Below are positions 20,568 to 31,735 of a DNA stretch of 64,000 nucleotides, piece by piece. Made by a program: the position numbers and the translations under genes. Every line of letters begins with the position of its first letter. Positions within the stretch are counted from its first letter, which is position 1. Origin of the DNA: Nemophila menziesii (taxonomy: Eukaryota; Streptophyta; Magnoliopsida; Boraginales; Hydrophyllaceae); contig JARWIR010000005.1 of assembly GCA_029959085.1 (NCBI GenBank), forward strand, positions 34,837,350 to 34,901,349, in the 5' to 3' direction. The notes beneath the pieces were generated by a model. That model did not search any database. It was given only the letters and a program-made list of their open reading frames with translations, and was not told where the DNA came from.

Positions 20568-22128
20568 TGATGTCTCCTTAATTTTTCTTATTTTCGATCC
20601 TTAGGAGACATCATTTTTGGTGTTTATTTAATCAATTTGATAGACTTTTGGACTAAATATGCAATAATATGATTTTCCTCTTTTATTTCTAGCATTTTTA
20701 ATTTATTAAGCTTTTGCGCGTAATATTGGTATTTTTAGTGTAAAGTTTACAGGTTTTAGATGTTAGCTAGAAGAGGAATCCGAGGAGAAAGTCAAAGATC
20801 AAAAGATAGAGTCAAGACTTGAAGAGAAATCCCGAAGATATTATTTTTAGAGTTGAAAATCCATTTTCCAGGCCATAGATTGCTGATTTCGAGATGCTTA
20901 AGCGATGATTTAGCCATTGACCTTTGAAGAGAAAACGCTCCCTATCGAGTTACAGAACTTTAGCAACTAAAATGAGGTCAATCGGAGTCATAACGAATCG
21001 GGAAAAGCCGTTTTAGTGAAGGTATATCATCAGTTACGGGATTTTGGGCTAAGTTAGAGGACTTGGGCCTTTTATATTTCATTTAATTAAAAGCCTAGGT
21101 CCAAGTCCGAATTTGCACTTATAAAAGGAGGTCTGGACTTCTATTTTTCATACAATTCACATTCTACAAGATTAAAACACCAGAGAGAAGCAACAGAAGG
21201 AAGAAGAAGAAGCTACAAGAGCTGGAGATGGTCTATATCTTCGTTCGTAGTCATTCCTATTCCGGAAATTAGGTTTTTCTTATCTTTAATTTTGTAATCA
21301 AATATGAATTCCTTTACATTTAATTTAGTTTTTCTTTTTAATATGAGCTAAACATTTCATAGTGCTTGAGAACAAACAATGGGTGAATCCCAATCGTATT
21401 GAATAACGAATGTTGAATTTGGGTTTCTGTTAAATTAAACTAAATTAGGGCTTTTACTCTTTTCGATAAATTGAGAATATTTACTGTTTTTAGCGTCATG
21501 AACTAGGAACAGGTGTTAGTATCTAGGCTATTCCAATTAGTGGCGATTGGATCATCCTGACGGAGGGTTTAGGTACATAACCATTTATTCAATCTAGGAT
21601 AGAAGCTATTGATTCTGACGAACTTAGCTAATTCTAGGGACAATGAGGTAATAAAACTTAATCATCCAAAAGTGGATCATATTTACCCTGACGGGACTAG
21701 TGACACTCTAGGATCGCCTTATAGTCCACCCTGACGGGGGTATAAGGAATTTAGAATCCCGACCATTGTAATTGACCAATTTAGCCCTTAAACAACATAA
21801 GTTAGGAAATAGGATTGGGAGGATCCTTGCGTTCTCAAGTGCTACTTCTCATATTGCGTTTTACATCATTTTACTTGCGTCTTAGCTTTTATTTGCATTT
21901 TAATAATTGTCTTTCATTTACTTAGCATTAATACAAAAACAAACAAACATATTATCTATATTTGCTTTCATAGGTGCAATCAATCATTAATAGATAGGCA
22001 TTGTAGTCAACCATCCCGTCCTTGGAACGAATCTGTTTAATCAGTTATACTACTTGGGACAACCGTACACTTGCGGTTGTGGTTCGATTATTCATTGCAT
22101 TTATTTTAGAACACACAAAGGACCACCA
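20568..22128 (+). repeat. 5' LTR of the Athila-like element
   Basis: 1561 bp, starts TGATGTCTCCTTAA and ends GGACCACCA. The partner is 31736-33295. Confidence 0.96.
21120..21128 (+). promoter_or_regulatory. TATA box of the Athila-like 5' LTR
   Basis: TATAAAAGG at 21120-21128, repeated in the 3' LTR at 32287-32295. It sits about 550 bases into the LTR, so U3 would end and R begin near 21150. Confidence 0.65.
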
Positions 22129-22134
22129 AGTTTT

Positions 22135-22152
22135 TGGCGCCGCTGCCGGGGA
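22135..22152 (+). other. Primer binding site, tRNA-Asp
   Basis: TGGCGCCGCTGCCGGGGA begins six bases after the LTR end. It matches the tRNA-Asp type PBS usual in Athila elements, with one difference (CGC for CGT). Confidence 0.9.
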
Positions 22153-22263
22153 CGATAGCGTGTGACCACGGTGTTTATCCTTTAGTGATAGTTGCATTTA
22201 TTTTATTTTATCAGTTTTACGCTTTTTGTTTGTTTAGCTTTTTCAGGTTTTTAGGTTTGGTGT

Positions 22264-24192
22264 ATGCGAAGAAGGCTATTCAAGGATCTAGAGCCAACAC
22301 CTCCGATCCTTAATAATCCAGAATCGTTGATCAGATTTGCAAACAAGAGAAGGAGAGAACAAGAAGCTTTAGAGGTAGAAGAATTAACTAACAGAATGGA
22401 GGAGATCAACCTTCAAGATCAACAAAATAACCAACCAGGTCAATTAGGCGCAAATGGCCAACCTTTAGCGCCACTTATTCCTCCAATTCCACCATTGAAT
22501 ACTAATCCTCAAGTCCAAATAGTGATGAATCAAGATCCGTGGTTTACTAACGGTCCACCAGAAGTTCCATTCCGTGCTCCCGCTATAGGAGTAGGTGCTC
22601 CAGATATAAATGTTCCGAGGTTTCGTCCAGATTCGGGTATGATAGCTCAATTCCAAAATTTCAGAAATTTTCGTGGTAGAGTGGGAGAAGATCCTCTTAG
22701 AGCAGTACAGAAATTTAAGCAGATATGTGATTCTTATATCACACAAGGAGTTTCAAGAGAACAAATGTATTTCGCTGCGTTTAAATTTTTCGTTATTGAT
22801 GGAGCGAGTGAGTGGCACGATACACAAGATCCTACGAAGATAACAAACTGGGACCAATTAGAGACTGCTTTCTTTGACAGGTACTACCCAAGTAACATGA
22901 GGTTAGATGCTGAATTAGAATTGACACATTTCCGTCAAGAATATGATGAAACTTTGGGTAAGAGTTGGACAAGATTTCAGATGTGTTTATGTAGAGTCCC
23001 CAATCATGGCTTTTCAGAACAACAACAGCTAAAAATCTTTTACAGAGGCCTTGATGGGACTTCAAGAGAGATGAATTTGTTATGTGGTGCAGGTTTTCTT
23101 CAAGTTCAACCAGCTCATGCTAAAATCATTTTAGAAAGAACAGTCAAGAATGAAGTGGGGTGGAATTCAGTAAGAACGCCGGTTAAAGGAGTGAATAATA
23201 TTAATATGGAAGAGAAATTTGCTACGCTTGAGAATAAGATTCAGAGTACTATAGAGCAACAGTTGAAACAGCTTACTTTAGCTGTAAAGGAAGGATTTTC
23301 GGGTAAGAAAGTAGCTGTTCAAGCCGCACAAGAGGTTTATATGTGTTCGATTTGCAGAGTAGATGATCATGATGAGGAAAATTGTCCGAATAACCAAGAG
23401 CTTGTGATGTTTGTGTCCAACAGAGGTAACTTCAATTCGAATGGTAATGGATATCAGCCTAACAGAAACCATCCTGGGTTTCAATACTCAAATCCTAATG
23501 GGGCAGCCAATCCTACATATGCGTATCAGCCGCGTCCCCAAGGTAATAATTACAATCCAAGACCACATAACAATTATCAAGGAGGACAGAATTAGGGTAA
23601 TTATGTACAAAGACAAGCTCCTCAGAATACTTACAATGAGACATTGAACCAAAAAGCCTTACCTGCTCATCCACAAGAAGGAGTAGTTACCCTTCAGAAA
23701 ACAGTTGAAAGTTTAATTGCTCTTCAAACACAAGCTATGGAACGTCTACAAGCATCTAATGCAAACATGTAGTTGTTACAGAATCAAATAAGTCAAATTA
23801 ATAAACAGATGAATCAACGTCCACAAGGGCAACTCCCTAGCGATACAGAGTATCCAATACAACGTGAAGATTGTAAAGCTGTGACATTAAGAAATGGTAA
23901 GAACCTTCCTCCACCTCCTTTTCCCGTTATGAAAGAGAAAGAAGTTCCAAGAAAAGAAAAGGAAGTGGGTGAGAAAGAGAATGAGAAAGATAGTGAGGTT
24001 GAAGAAATAGTGAGGCCAAGTGAATTTTCGAAAAAGAAAGATGATATTATAATCAATCGCCCTCCACCACCGTTTTCATCTCGAGTTCAGAAAAAGGGTG
24101 ATTTGGGTGATTTTAAGAAATTCTTTAATAGAGTGAAGGGTCTAAGTATTAATATTCCGTTACTAGAAGCGATTCGAAATATTCCTAAGTAG
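22264..24192 (+). pseudogene. Athila gag part of the gag-pol frame, three in-frame TAG codons
   Basis: Gag forms the particle that packages the element's RNA. The frame opens at 22264 (MRRRLFKDLEPTPP). A Retrotrans_gag domain lies at about residues 150-270, with the marker blocks DGASEWHDTQDP, WDQLETAFFDRYYPSNMR and FYRGLDG. A CCHC zinc knuckle lies at about 359-372 (CSICRVDDHDEENC), followed by a Gln/Asn/Pro-rich region. TAG codons interrupt the same frame at 23593, 23770 and 24190; without them gag and pol would be one frame of about 1874 codons. The first two replace what looks like a CAG codon in Gln-rich context, consistent with C-to-T change at a CHG site. A proline-rich and Lys/Glu-rich linker (about 23900-24110) precedes the protease. 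The N-terminal 443 codons could still be translated. Confidence 0.88.
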
Positions 24193-24201
24193 ACGAAGTT
24201 T

Positions 24202-27200
24202 TTGAAGAGGGCCCTCACTAACAAAAGGCCTTATTGTGATAATGAGATGATTGGTCTCCCTGAAGAGTGTAGTGCGATTTGCCAGAGTAAATTACCTCCA
24301 AAGTTAGTTGATCCGGGGAGTTTCACGATTCCGATATCGATTGGAGAAGAATGGAAAGGAAAAGCGCTATGTGATTTGGGAGCAAGCATAAATCTAATGC
24401 CCAAATCAATCTTTGATAAGCTTAAAATTGGAGACGCAAGACCCACTTCTATGGTCTTGCAAATGGCGGACAGGTCTCTCGCACATCCTGAAGGCCGAAT
24501 TGAAGATGTCCTCGTTAAGGCAGGTACACTTATATTTCCTGTTGATTTCGTTATTCTTGAATACGACGCGGATAGGAATGTCCCCATTCTTCTGGGAAGA
24601 CCATTTCTAGCCACGGGGCGTACTTTGATTGATGTAGAAAATGGCAAATTAACGATGAGGATACAAGATGAGGAAGTCAAATTCAATGTATTTCGAGCTA
24701 TGAAATTCCCAGATTCTCAGGAAGATTGCTTCAGAATGGATGTAGTAGAGCAAGCATCGCAAGAGGTATTTAATTATTTAAATTTTGATGATATCTTGCA
24801 GGCTGCTTTGACATTAGATTCACCTGAGATGATGGAGGAGCTTACCGAAACAGTGGCAGCTCTCAATTCTGAAAATCCGAAGTATAGGCGTCTGGCCTAT
24901 GAACCTGTGAGAGAACCGGGGGAGATTATTCCTAAAAAGAAGCCTTCAATTGAATCTCCTCCGGAATTGGAAGAAAAACCGTTACCAGCACACTTGAGGT
25001 ATGCGTATTTAGGTACTAATGAAACTCTACCTGTTATTGTTTCAGCTAATTTAACAGGTCCTCAAGAAGATAAACTGTTGCGTGTGTTGAGAGCCAACAA
25101 AGAAGCAATAGGTTGGACAATTGCTGACATCAAAGGCATTAGTCCATCCTATTGTCAACACAAAATCATACTTGAAGATGTTAACGCATGCTCAGTTGAA
25201 GGTCAAAGAAGATTAATGCCCGCTATGAAGGATGTAGTGAAGAAAGAGGTGATCAAACTTTTAGATGCGGGGATTATTTATCCCATCTCGAGTAGTGAAT
25301 GGGTGAGTCCGGTTCAGTGTGTACCGAAGAAAGGAGGAATGTCTACAGTTCTTAATGATAAAAATGAAGCGATTCCTTCAAGAACGGTAGTTGGATGGAG
25401 AGTTTGCATGGATTACAGAATGCTGAACAAGGCCACCAGAAAAGATCATTTCCCTTTGCCCTTCATTGATCAAATGTTAGATAAATTAGCCGGAAGAGAG
25501 TACTATTGCTTCTTGGATGGTTATTCTGGGTATAATCAGATTTACGTGGCTCCTGAAGATCAACATAAAACAACATTTACATGCCCCTTTGGTACGTTTG
25601 CATATTGCAGAATGCCATTTGGGTTGTGTAATGCTCCTGCTACCTTTCAAAGATGCATGATGGCTATCTTCTGGGATATGATCGATGATTTCCTTGAAGT
25701 GTTTATGGATGATTTCTCTGTATTTGGTGATGATTTTGATAAATGCTTAGATAATTTGGAGAAAGTGTTAATCAGATGCAAAGAAACAGATTTGGTTTTA
25801 AACTGGGAGAAGTGTCATTTCATGGTTCGCGAAGGTATTGTTCTGGGTCACAAAGTTTTGAGTGCTGGGTTAGAGGTTGATAGAGCAAAGATAGAGGTAA
25901 TTAAAACTCTTCCCCCTCCTGTTTCTGTTAAAGGGGTAAGAAGTTTTCTTGGCCATGCTGGCTTTTACAGGCGATTTATCAAAGACTTTTCTAAGATTGC
26001 TAAACCGTTATGCAACTTACTCGAAAAGGATTCCAAATTCCTTTTTGATGAAGCTTGTTTAGCGGCCTTCAAAGCAATCAAAGAAAAGCTTATTTCTGCT
26101 CCTATAGTAGTACCTCCAGATTGGAATTTACCGTTTGAGGTTATGTGTGATGCGAGTGATTTATGTATGGGAGCTGTGTTAGGACAGAGAAAAGAGAAAG
26201 TTTTTCATTCGATTTATTATGCTAGTAAAACTTTTAGTGGTGCTCTAGTTAATTATACAGTTACAGAAAAGGAGTTGCTAGCGGTTGTATATTCATTCGA
26301 TAAATTTCGCTCTTATCTTCTTGGAGCAAAAGTTATTGTTTATACTGATCATTCAGCAATTCGATATCTTATGGAGAAGAAGGATGCTAAACCAAGGTTA
26401 ATCAGATGGGTATTATTACTTCAAGAGTTCGATTTAGAGATCAAGGATAGAAAAGGGTGTGAGAATCAGGTTGCAGATCATCTATCGAGGTTAGAAAGTT
26501 TAGAGTTGAATAGTGGTAATGAAGTACTTAGAGAAGAATTTCCTGATGAGAGTTTATTCGTTGTTCGTGATTATGAAGCTCCTTGGTATGCGGATATTGC
26601 AAACTTAGTGGTGAGTGGTTCCTTTCCTGAAGGTTCAACTTATCAAGAGAGAAAAAGACTAGCTCATCGTGCAAGACAGTTCTTTTGGGAGGATCCGTTC
26701 CTCTATAAAGTGTGTGCTGATCAAATTCTAAGAAGATGCGTAGCCAAGGAAGAAATTGAGGCGATTATAGCTGGGTGTCACGATTCACCTTATGGTGGAC
26801 ACTTCAAGGGAGATCGAACTGCTGCTAAGGTATTACAATCTGGATTCTATTGGCCCTCTATTATAAAAGATTGTCATGAATATACGAAAAGATGTGCGAG
26901 ATGTCAATTTACCGGAAACATATCCAAGAGGGATGAGATGCCACGTAATAATGTGTTAGAAGTTGAAATATTCGATGTTTGGGGTATAGATTTTATGGGC
27001 ACTTTCGTTCCTTCAAATGGTAATCTCTACATCTTATTAGCTGTTGTTTACGTGTCTAAGTGGGTAGAAGCTGTAGCCCTACCAACAAATGATTCACGAG
27101 TGGTGATTAAGTTCTTGAAATCACATATTTTCACTAGACATGGCACTCCAAGGGTAATTATTAGCGATGGAGGTACTCATTTCGTTAATAAGTATTTGAA

Positions 27201-27888
27201 AACTGTTCTAGAGAAATATGGGGTAAGGCATCGTGTGTCTACTGCTTATCATCCACAAGCCAATGGTCAAGCTGAAGTCTCAAATCGTGAGGTAAAATCT
27301 ATCTTAGAGAAAACCGTTGGTCCTACTAGAAAAGATTGGTCTATGAAGTTAGATGATGCACTATGGGCCTATCGTACTGCTTTCAAAACTCCAATAGGTG
27401 CTTCTCCGTATCGAATGGTATATGGTAAGGCTTGTCACTTACCTCTTGAACTTGAAATGGGTGCCTATTGGGCTATTGCAAAGTTAAATTTAGATCCTAC
27501 TCTAGCTGGTCAGAATCGAATGATGAAACTTAATGAGCTTGATGAATTTCGATTACATGCTTATGAAAATGCTAAACTTTACAAAGAAAATACCAAGAGA
27601 TGGCATGACAATCGGATTCGAGAGAAGAATTTTGTAGTAGGGCAAAGAGTGTTGAAATATAATTCAAAGTTCAGTAATTATCCGGGGAAATTAAGATCGA
27701 AGTGGTCGGGTCCTTACATTGTAACCAAGGTTACACCTCATGGAGCTATAGAGATAGAACATCCACTTGAAAACCGTACATTCATGGTGAACGGTCATCG
27801 CCTAAAGATATATCATGGAGGTGAAGACACCGATCGTGCAAAAGACCCACATCCCGGAGAGGTCATGTACCTCCTCGAAGCTCCTTAG
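24202..27888 (+). CDS. Athila pol: protease, reverse transcriptase, RNase H, integrase
   Basis: A clean frame of 1228 codons; the 24202 ATG is only the first Met after the TAG at 24190, since the frame is continuous with gag. It encodes the replication enzymes. The protease has DLGAS at residues 58-62. RT (about 320-600) shows [45 protein letters not shown] and the catalytic VFMDDF (500-505; MDD in place of the more usual VDD). RNase H starts near residue 650 (CDASD) and ends with [10 protein letters not shown] and VADHLSRLE. Integrase has an HHCC finger ([10 protein letters not shown]...CARCQF) and a DDE core in GIDFMG (D930), ISDGG (about 988) and the E of [10 protein letters not shown] (about 1025). 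A C-terminal KWSGPY chromo-like/GPY block is present. All key residues are intact, but expression needs readthrough of three upstream TAGs. Confidence 0.93.
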   Translation: MKRALTNKRPYCDNEMIGLPEECSAICQSKLPPKLVDPGSFTIPISIGEEWKGKALCDLGASINLMPKSIFDKLKIGDARPTSMVLQMADRSLAHPEGRIEDVLVKAGTLIFPVDFVILEYDADRNVPILLGRPFLATGRTLIDVENGKLTMRIQDEEVKFNVFRAMKFPDSQEDCFRMDVVEQASQEVFNYLNFDDILQAALTLDSPEMMEELTETVAALNSENPKYRRLAYEPVREPGEIIPKKKPSIESPPELEEKPLPAHLRYAYLGTNETLPVIVSANLTGPQEDKLLRVLRANKEAIGWTIADIKGISPSYCQHKIILEDVNACSVEGQRRLMPAMKDVVKKEVIKLLDAGIIYPISSSEWVSPVQCVPKKGGMSTVLNDKNEAIPSRTVVGWRVCMDYRMLNKATRKDHFPLPFIDQMLDKLAGREYYCFLDGYSGYNQIYVAPEDQHKTTFTCPFGTFAYCRMPFGLCNAPATFQRCMMAIFWDMIDDFLEVFMDDFSVFGDDFDKCLDNLEKVLIRCKETDLVLNWEKCHFMVREGIVLGHKVLSAGLEVDRAKIEVIKTLPPPVSVKGVRSFLGHAGFYRRFIKDFSKIAKPLCNLLEKDSKFLFDEACLAAFKAIKEKLISAPIVVPPDWNLPFEVMCDASDLCMGAVLGQRKEKVFHSIYYASKTFSGALVNYTVTEKELLAVVYSFDKFRSYLLGAKVIVYTDHSAIRYLMEKKDAKPRLIRWVLLLQEFDLEIKDRKGCENQVADHLSRLESLELNSGNEVLREEFPDESLFVVRDYEAPWYADIANLVVSGSFPEGSTYQERKRLAHRARQFFWEDPFLYKVCADQILRRCVAKEEIEAIIAGCHDSPYGGHFKGDRTAAKVLQSGFYWPSIIKDCHEYTKRCARCQFTGNISKRDEMPRNNVLEVEIFDVWGIDFMGTFVPSNGNLYILLAVVYVSKWVEAVALPTNDSRVVIKFLKSHIFTRHGTPRVIISDGGTHFVNKYLKTVLEKYGVRHRVSTAYHPQANGQAEVSNREVKSILEKTVGPTRKDWSMKLDDALWAYRTAFKTPIGASPYRMVYGKACHLPLELEMGAYWAIAKLNLDPTLAGQNRMMKLNELDEFRLHAYENAKLYKENTKRWHDNRIREKNFVVGQRVLKYNSKFSNYPGKLRSKWSGPYIVTKVTPHGAIEIEHPLENRTFMVNGHRLKIYHGGEDTDRAKDPHPGEVMYLLEAP

Positions 27889-28127
27889 AAGCACGAGGTA
27901 ACCCGTTGAGCTTAACGACGTTAAACAAAAGCCAATTTCTTGTATATTAGTTTAAGTATTTCAATTTCCGTAGTGTAAATTAGATAAATTTTCGTTGCAT
28001 TTAGTGTTTATTTTTAAGAAATGAGGAAGGGTGTTTGTTTTTGATGATTTCAGGGGTATAATGGTCTTGAGTTTGGGGTCAAAACGATGAGAAAAAAAAA
28101 TAAAATTGGAGTCCACAGCAGGTTTGA

Positions 28128-28537
28128 CCGGCTAGCCGGCGAGCTGGCCGGCATACCGGCCAAAAGAGCTGAAGAACCCCAACTCTCTGACCACTGCGTC
28201 AGCGATGACGCAGCATTGCTGCGTCACCATTTGCGCCAGCGAGAATCTGCCGGCATGCCGGTCAACTGACAGGCTAGCCGGCCAACTGGAGGAAAGTTTC
28301 TGGTCCTTGCGTCAGCGACGACGCAAGGTTGCTGCGTCATCAAATGCGTCATCGACATGCCGCCGGCATGCCGGCGAATCCGCCGGCTAGCCGGCCAAGG
28401 AGTTCAAGGTCTCTGATCACTGCGTCAGCGACGACGCAAGGTGCTTGCGTCTGAGGTAAAAAAAAAATCAAATATAGCAATTTTCTTTCGCCGCCTTCGC
28501 GACCGGCATGCCGGCGAATCCGCCGGCTAGCCGGCCA
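28128..28537. repeat. GC-rich array of 12 bp palindromes in the Athila-like element
   Basis: Perfect palindromes CCGGCTAGCCGG (28128, 28383, 28523) and CCGGCATGCCGG (28250, 28363, 28503) alternate with near matches (about 28147 and 28272). They are interspersed with TGCGTCAGCGACGACGCA-type imperfect palindromes (about 28195, 28310, 28420). A 35 bp module (28363-28397) is repeated at 28503-28537. The array is sharply GC-rich inside an AT-rich element and lies between pol and the env-position ORF. It also contains CG and CHG sites, so it should be heavily methylated. Confidence 0.85.
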
Positions 28538-28927
28538 CCTGTTGCGAGAGGCGGTTTTGAGTTTATTAAACCTAGTTTTTTTGCCTCTTTTCCAATCCAA
28601 ACCTTATATTCCGAATCCTTGCCTCCACCCACTCCGAAAATCATCAACAAACAACTATAAAATCATCAAATCAAGCCTTCTTTCATCACAAAAACACAAA
28701 ATCAACTCATAGCTTCTCCAAAAATCACCAAAATACATCTTTTCTCCACAAATTTCTTCTTCCCAACCTTGAAATTAAACCCAATTCTTTCACAATTCCT
28801 CTCAAATAACCTTAACCCATCTCATATTCCACCTAATTCTTCAAGTTTTATGCCTCAAAACATCAAATTTCAAAGCTTTTCTATAGCTTTTTCTCTATTT
28901 GAAGTTTTGAGTTTGGGGTGAAAAGAG

Positions 28928-30175
28928 ATGACTAACAGAACCGATTCCATGTGTTACTATCGAAGAAACATACCAAGAAACATGAACACTGTTGGAGCTA
29001 GCCCAGATCAAGCAATTGAGATTCCGGATTCGCGATCCAAAAAGACTGTCCAAAACCCAATTGCTCCGAAAAGAAAAGAAAATCCAAGTAAGGCTAATCC
29101 GAAAAAGAGTAGGTTAATTGATGAAAGTGATGAAGAGAGTGAGGAAGAAGTTGAAGAAGAGATTGAGGAATAAACGGAACAAGAAGTTCCCGAAGAACCA
29201 GTGCAACAACAGAAACCTCCGCGTAGGAATGCTTGGGCTCAAAAGCCTAAGAGAGTCTTCGTTCCATGGGATACTCAGGTTCGTGATAGAATTGAATTTT
29301 TGAAGTTTGGTGAGGAGATGAATCTTCCTAAGGGTATTATGACTAGTGCTTATAAAGATTATGGTATTATTTGTGATAAATTGGGTTGGAAAGAATTGCG
29401 TGAAAGGAAGCTTGAGTATATTCCTACCTTGGTGCGAGATTTTTATGAAGGAATCGCCTTCTCAAAAGAAGCAGTTATTATTCGCAAAAAGGTAGTTCCT
29501 TTCTCCGTTGAGCTTATTCGTAAATCATTGAAATTACCCGAGTTTTCCGGAATATGTCAGTTTCAAGAATCTCTAAAAGAACCCTCGTTTGATTATGAAT
29601 CCCTTTGGTGGACAGTACTTGTTGATGGGGCCCGCCCAATTCCCGAAGGAGAGAGATATCCTGGACAGATGTATAGTAGTAATTTATTACCATGTGCTAA
29701 GATTTGGTCACGCTTCATAATCCCTACCATCTTCGGAGTTAAACACATATCGGAAGTGAAGAAGGAGCATCTTTTGTTCATTAAAGGTATTATCGAGGAG
29801 AAACCTATAGATGTTGCTCGAGTTATTTATGATACAATCATGGAATTTGCTCGAATTCCTACATCACAACAAAATCTCAAGATTCCTTGTACCATCACTA
29901 ATTGGTCCTTAGACGCAAAGGTTCCGCGTAAAGACGCAGAGATTGATCGTGTTGTAGTGTGTGAGAGTATGGGCTTAACTTTGATCAATAATATTCATGA
30001 TGAGGTGTTAAAGGCAACAAGAAATCCTAGAGCTCCTCCAAAGAAGAAGATGCATACCACCAATGAGTTGGAAGCGAAAGTGAAGGTGTTAGAAGAGAAC
30101 CAAGAGAAGATGATTGCGTATTTGGGGAACGTTACAAAAGAGTTAGAACTTCTCCGAAACATGTTAATGGGGTGA
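28928..30175 (+). pseudogene. Env-position ORF with 'putative plant transposon protein' domain, one TAA
   Basis: A frame of 415 codons interrupted once by TAA at 29171-29173. The N-terminus is basic with a Glu-rich acidic stretch just before the stop (DEESEEEVEEEIEE). The body (from about 29201) contains KLGWKELRERKLEYIPTLVRDFYEG, then FSVELIRKSLKLPEF, then LLPCAKIWSRFIIPT and IDVARVIYDTIMEFA. This order resembles the domain annotated in databases as putative plant transposon protein, common downstream of Athila pol. The C-terminus ends in a Leu-heptad-like coiled coil (LEAKVKVLEENQEKMIAYLG...). I see no signal peptide and no membrane segment, so calling it an envelope protein is not supported; its role is unknown. 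Confidence 0.7.
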
Positions 30176-31720
30176 GCACAATTCAACACGCCACCTATGG
30201 TCTTCTTACGAAGGAGAAAGTTCAAGGACGCAACACCGATGACCAGCCTCGCGCTGGTTAAGATACGTTTTCTATCCCTTTCGCGTTTTAGTTAGTTTAG
30301 TTTATTTTCATTGCGTTGAGTCTTTTCGAGTCGTGGGGACACGACTCATTTTTGAGTTTGGGGTGGGGTTCGTTGCCTCGTCCCAATTTTTATGTGTTAT
30401 GTGTTTTATTTGCTTTCAATAAAATAATTTTCGGAGTTGCGTTTGACTATAGAAGATTTTAAATGTCCCTTTAAGCATACTTTTGATGAATCTATGATAG
30501 TAAATAGTGGACTTTAGGGAATAACATAAAACACACTTACAATTTCATGCGAACATAGGTAATTGATAGGAAAAATCAATGAACAATGCAAATGAAGTAA
30601 GCTTGTACTTAAGGAATATGTTTGGTGTGTAGAACGTGAAATCCTAACTAGTAGTGAACCCACCTAGATATGAACTAAAGACGAGCTATGTACTTAGGAA
30701 AATGATAGGGGCAGTTCTTTGTTAGCCATTTGAAGCCTTTTAGCTTGCTATCCCTTATTATAATTTTATCCGTCTTAGCCCAATTTTGAGCCTTAAGCCT
30801 TTTCTTTTGTAGCCACGATATAAGCCCATTATCCTTTAGATTATTAGGCATGACCAAATGACCCGCACTTGAATCACAACCCTGAGACTTGTCTCGAGCT
30901 TGAGTTTGGGGTGGAGGGTCCACATTTGGGAATTTACATTGGGAAGGGATTATATGTGTTTATATTGAGGCACAAAAATAAAAGATGATACTATTATTTG
31001 TAACCCTTTGCCGAAATTTGAAAGAAAAAAAAAATTATAAGAGACATGACCTTTCACATCAAAATGATGGTCATAGGTATCTTGTACAAAAAAAAGAAAA
31101 GAAGAAAATAAATGAAAAAGAAAATAAAAATAAAATAAAAAGAAAGAAAGAATAAATAAATCGGCAAAGTGGAATATTTTTGGAAATCATCTTAGTTTTA
31201 TAGGGGTTGACATTGGGGACGCAACATAAGCGTGTCAAATGGGTGAGTGAGAACATTTTTGAGCGTAAACTCAAGCTCGAGGACATTGTTGATGGTAAGT
31301 GAGGAGAGAGCCAAAAGCTCACTTCAAATTTACCAAATATACATCCATACCGTCCTTAAGCCATTATCAAAACCGTAAAGACCTCGTGATTCCTAAGTGC
31401 ATAGTGAATTTATAATTCTGTTGATAGGTAATATATTAGGTGGAGCGTTCAAAGCGAGTTAGGATTAATGACCACCATATAGCCATCATACAGAGATGAG
31501 TACAAGTGTAACCTTCAAGCATTGCGACTTTAATTTTATGATTGAGATTATTTGTGTTTGATGTTGCATGATTAGTGTATGTATATGTTAGTTCTTAAAG
31601 TTTTGCTATATGAGATTTATCTTTAGAATTGCTTTAGGTTTATTTGCTAGCTTCCATTTGTTCTTGTGTTTACTTCTACCCCTTGTTTTATTTTGTTTGC
31701 TTTGTCGGGACGACAAAGGT
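30176..31720 (+). other. Non-coding 3' region of the Athila-like element
   Basis: About 1.5 kb with no domain-bearing frame. It contains two internal polypurine-like motifs and a purine-rich run of AAAG/AAAAG units near 31087-31160. Confidence 0.6.
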
Positions 31721-31735
31721 TTGAGTTGGGGGTCT
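31721..31735 (+). other. Polypurine tract of the Athila-like element
   Basis: TTGAGTTGGGGGTCT lies directly before the 3' LTR. Near-identical motifs TTGAGTTTGGGGT occur at 28067-28079, 28907-28919, 30352-30364 and 30900-30912. Confidence 0.8.

Noticed and set aside
24231..24686. 151-codon minus-strand frame opposite Athila pol
   Set aside because: Shadow of the protease/linker coding frame; no independent signal.
28128..28537. CRISPR-like regular repeat
   Set aside because: Repeats are palindromic, irregularly spaced and inside an LTR retrotransposon; no cas genes; plant DNA.
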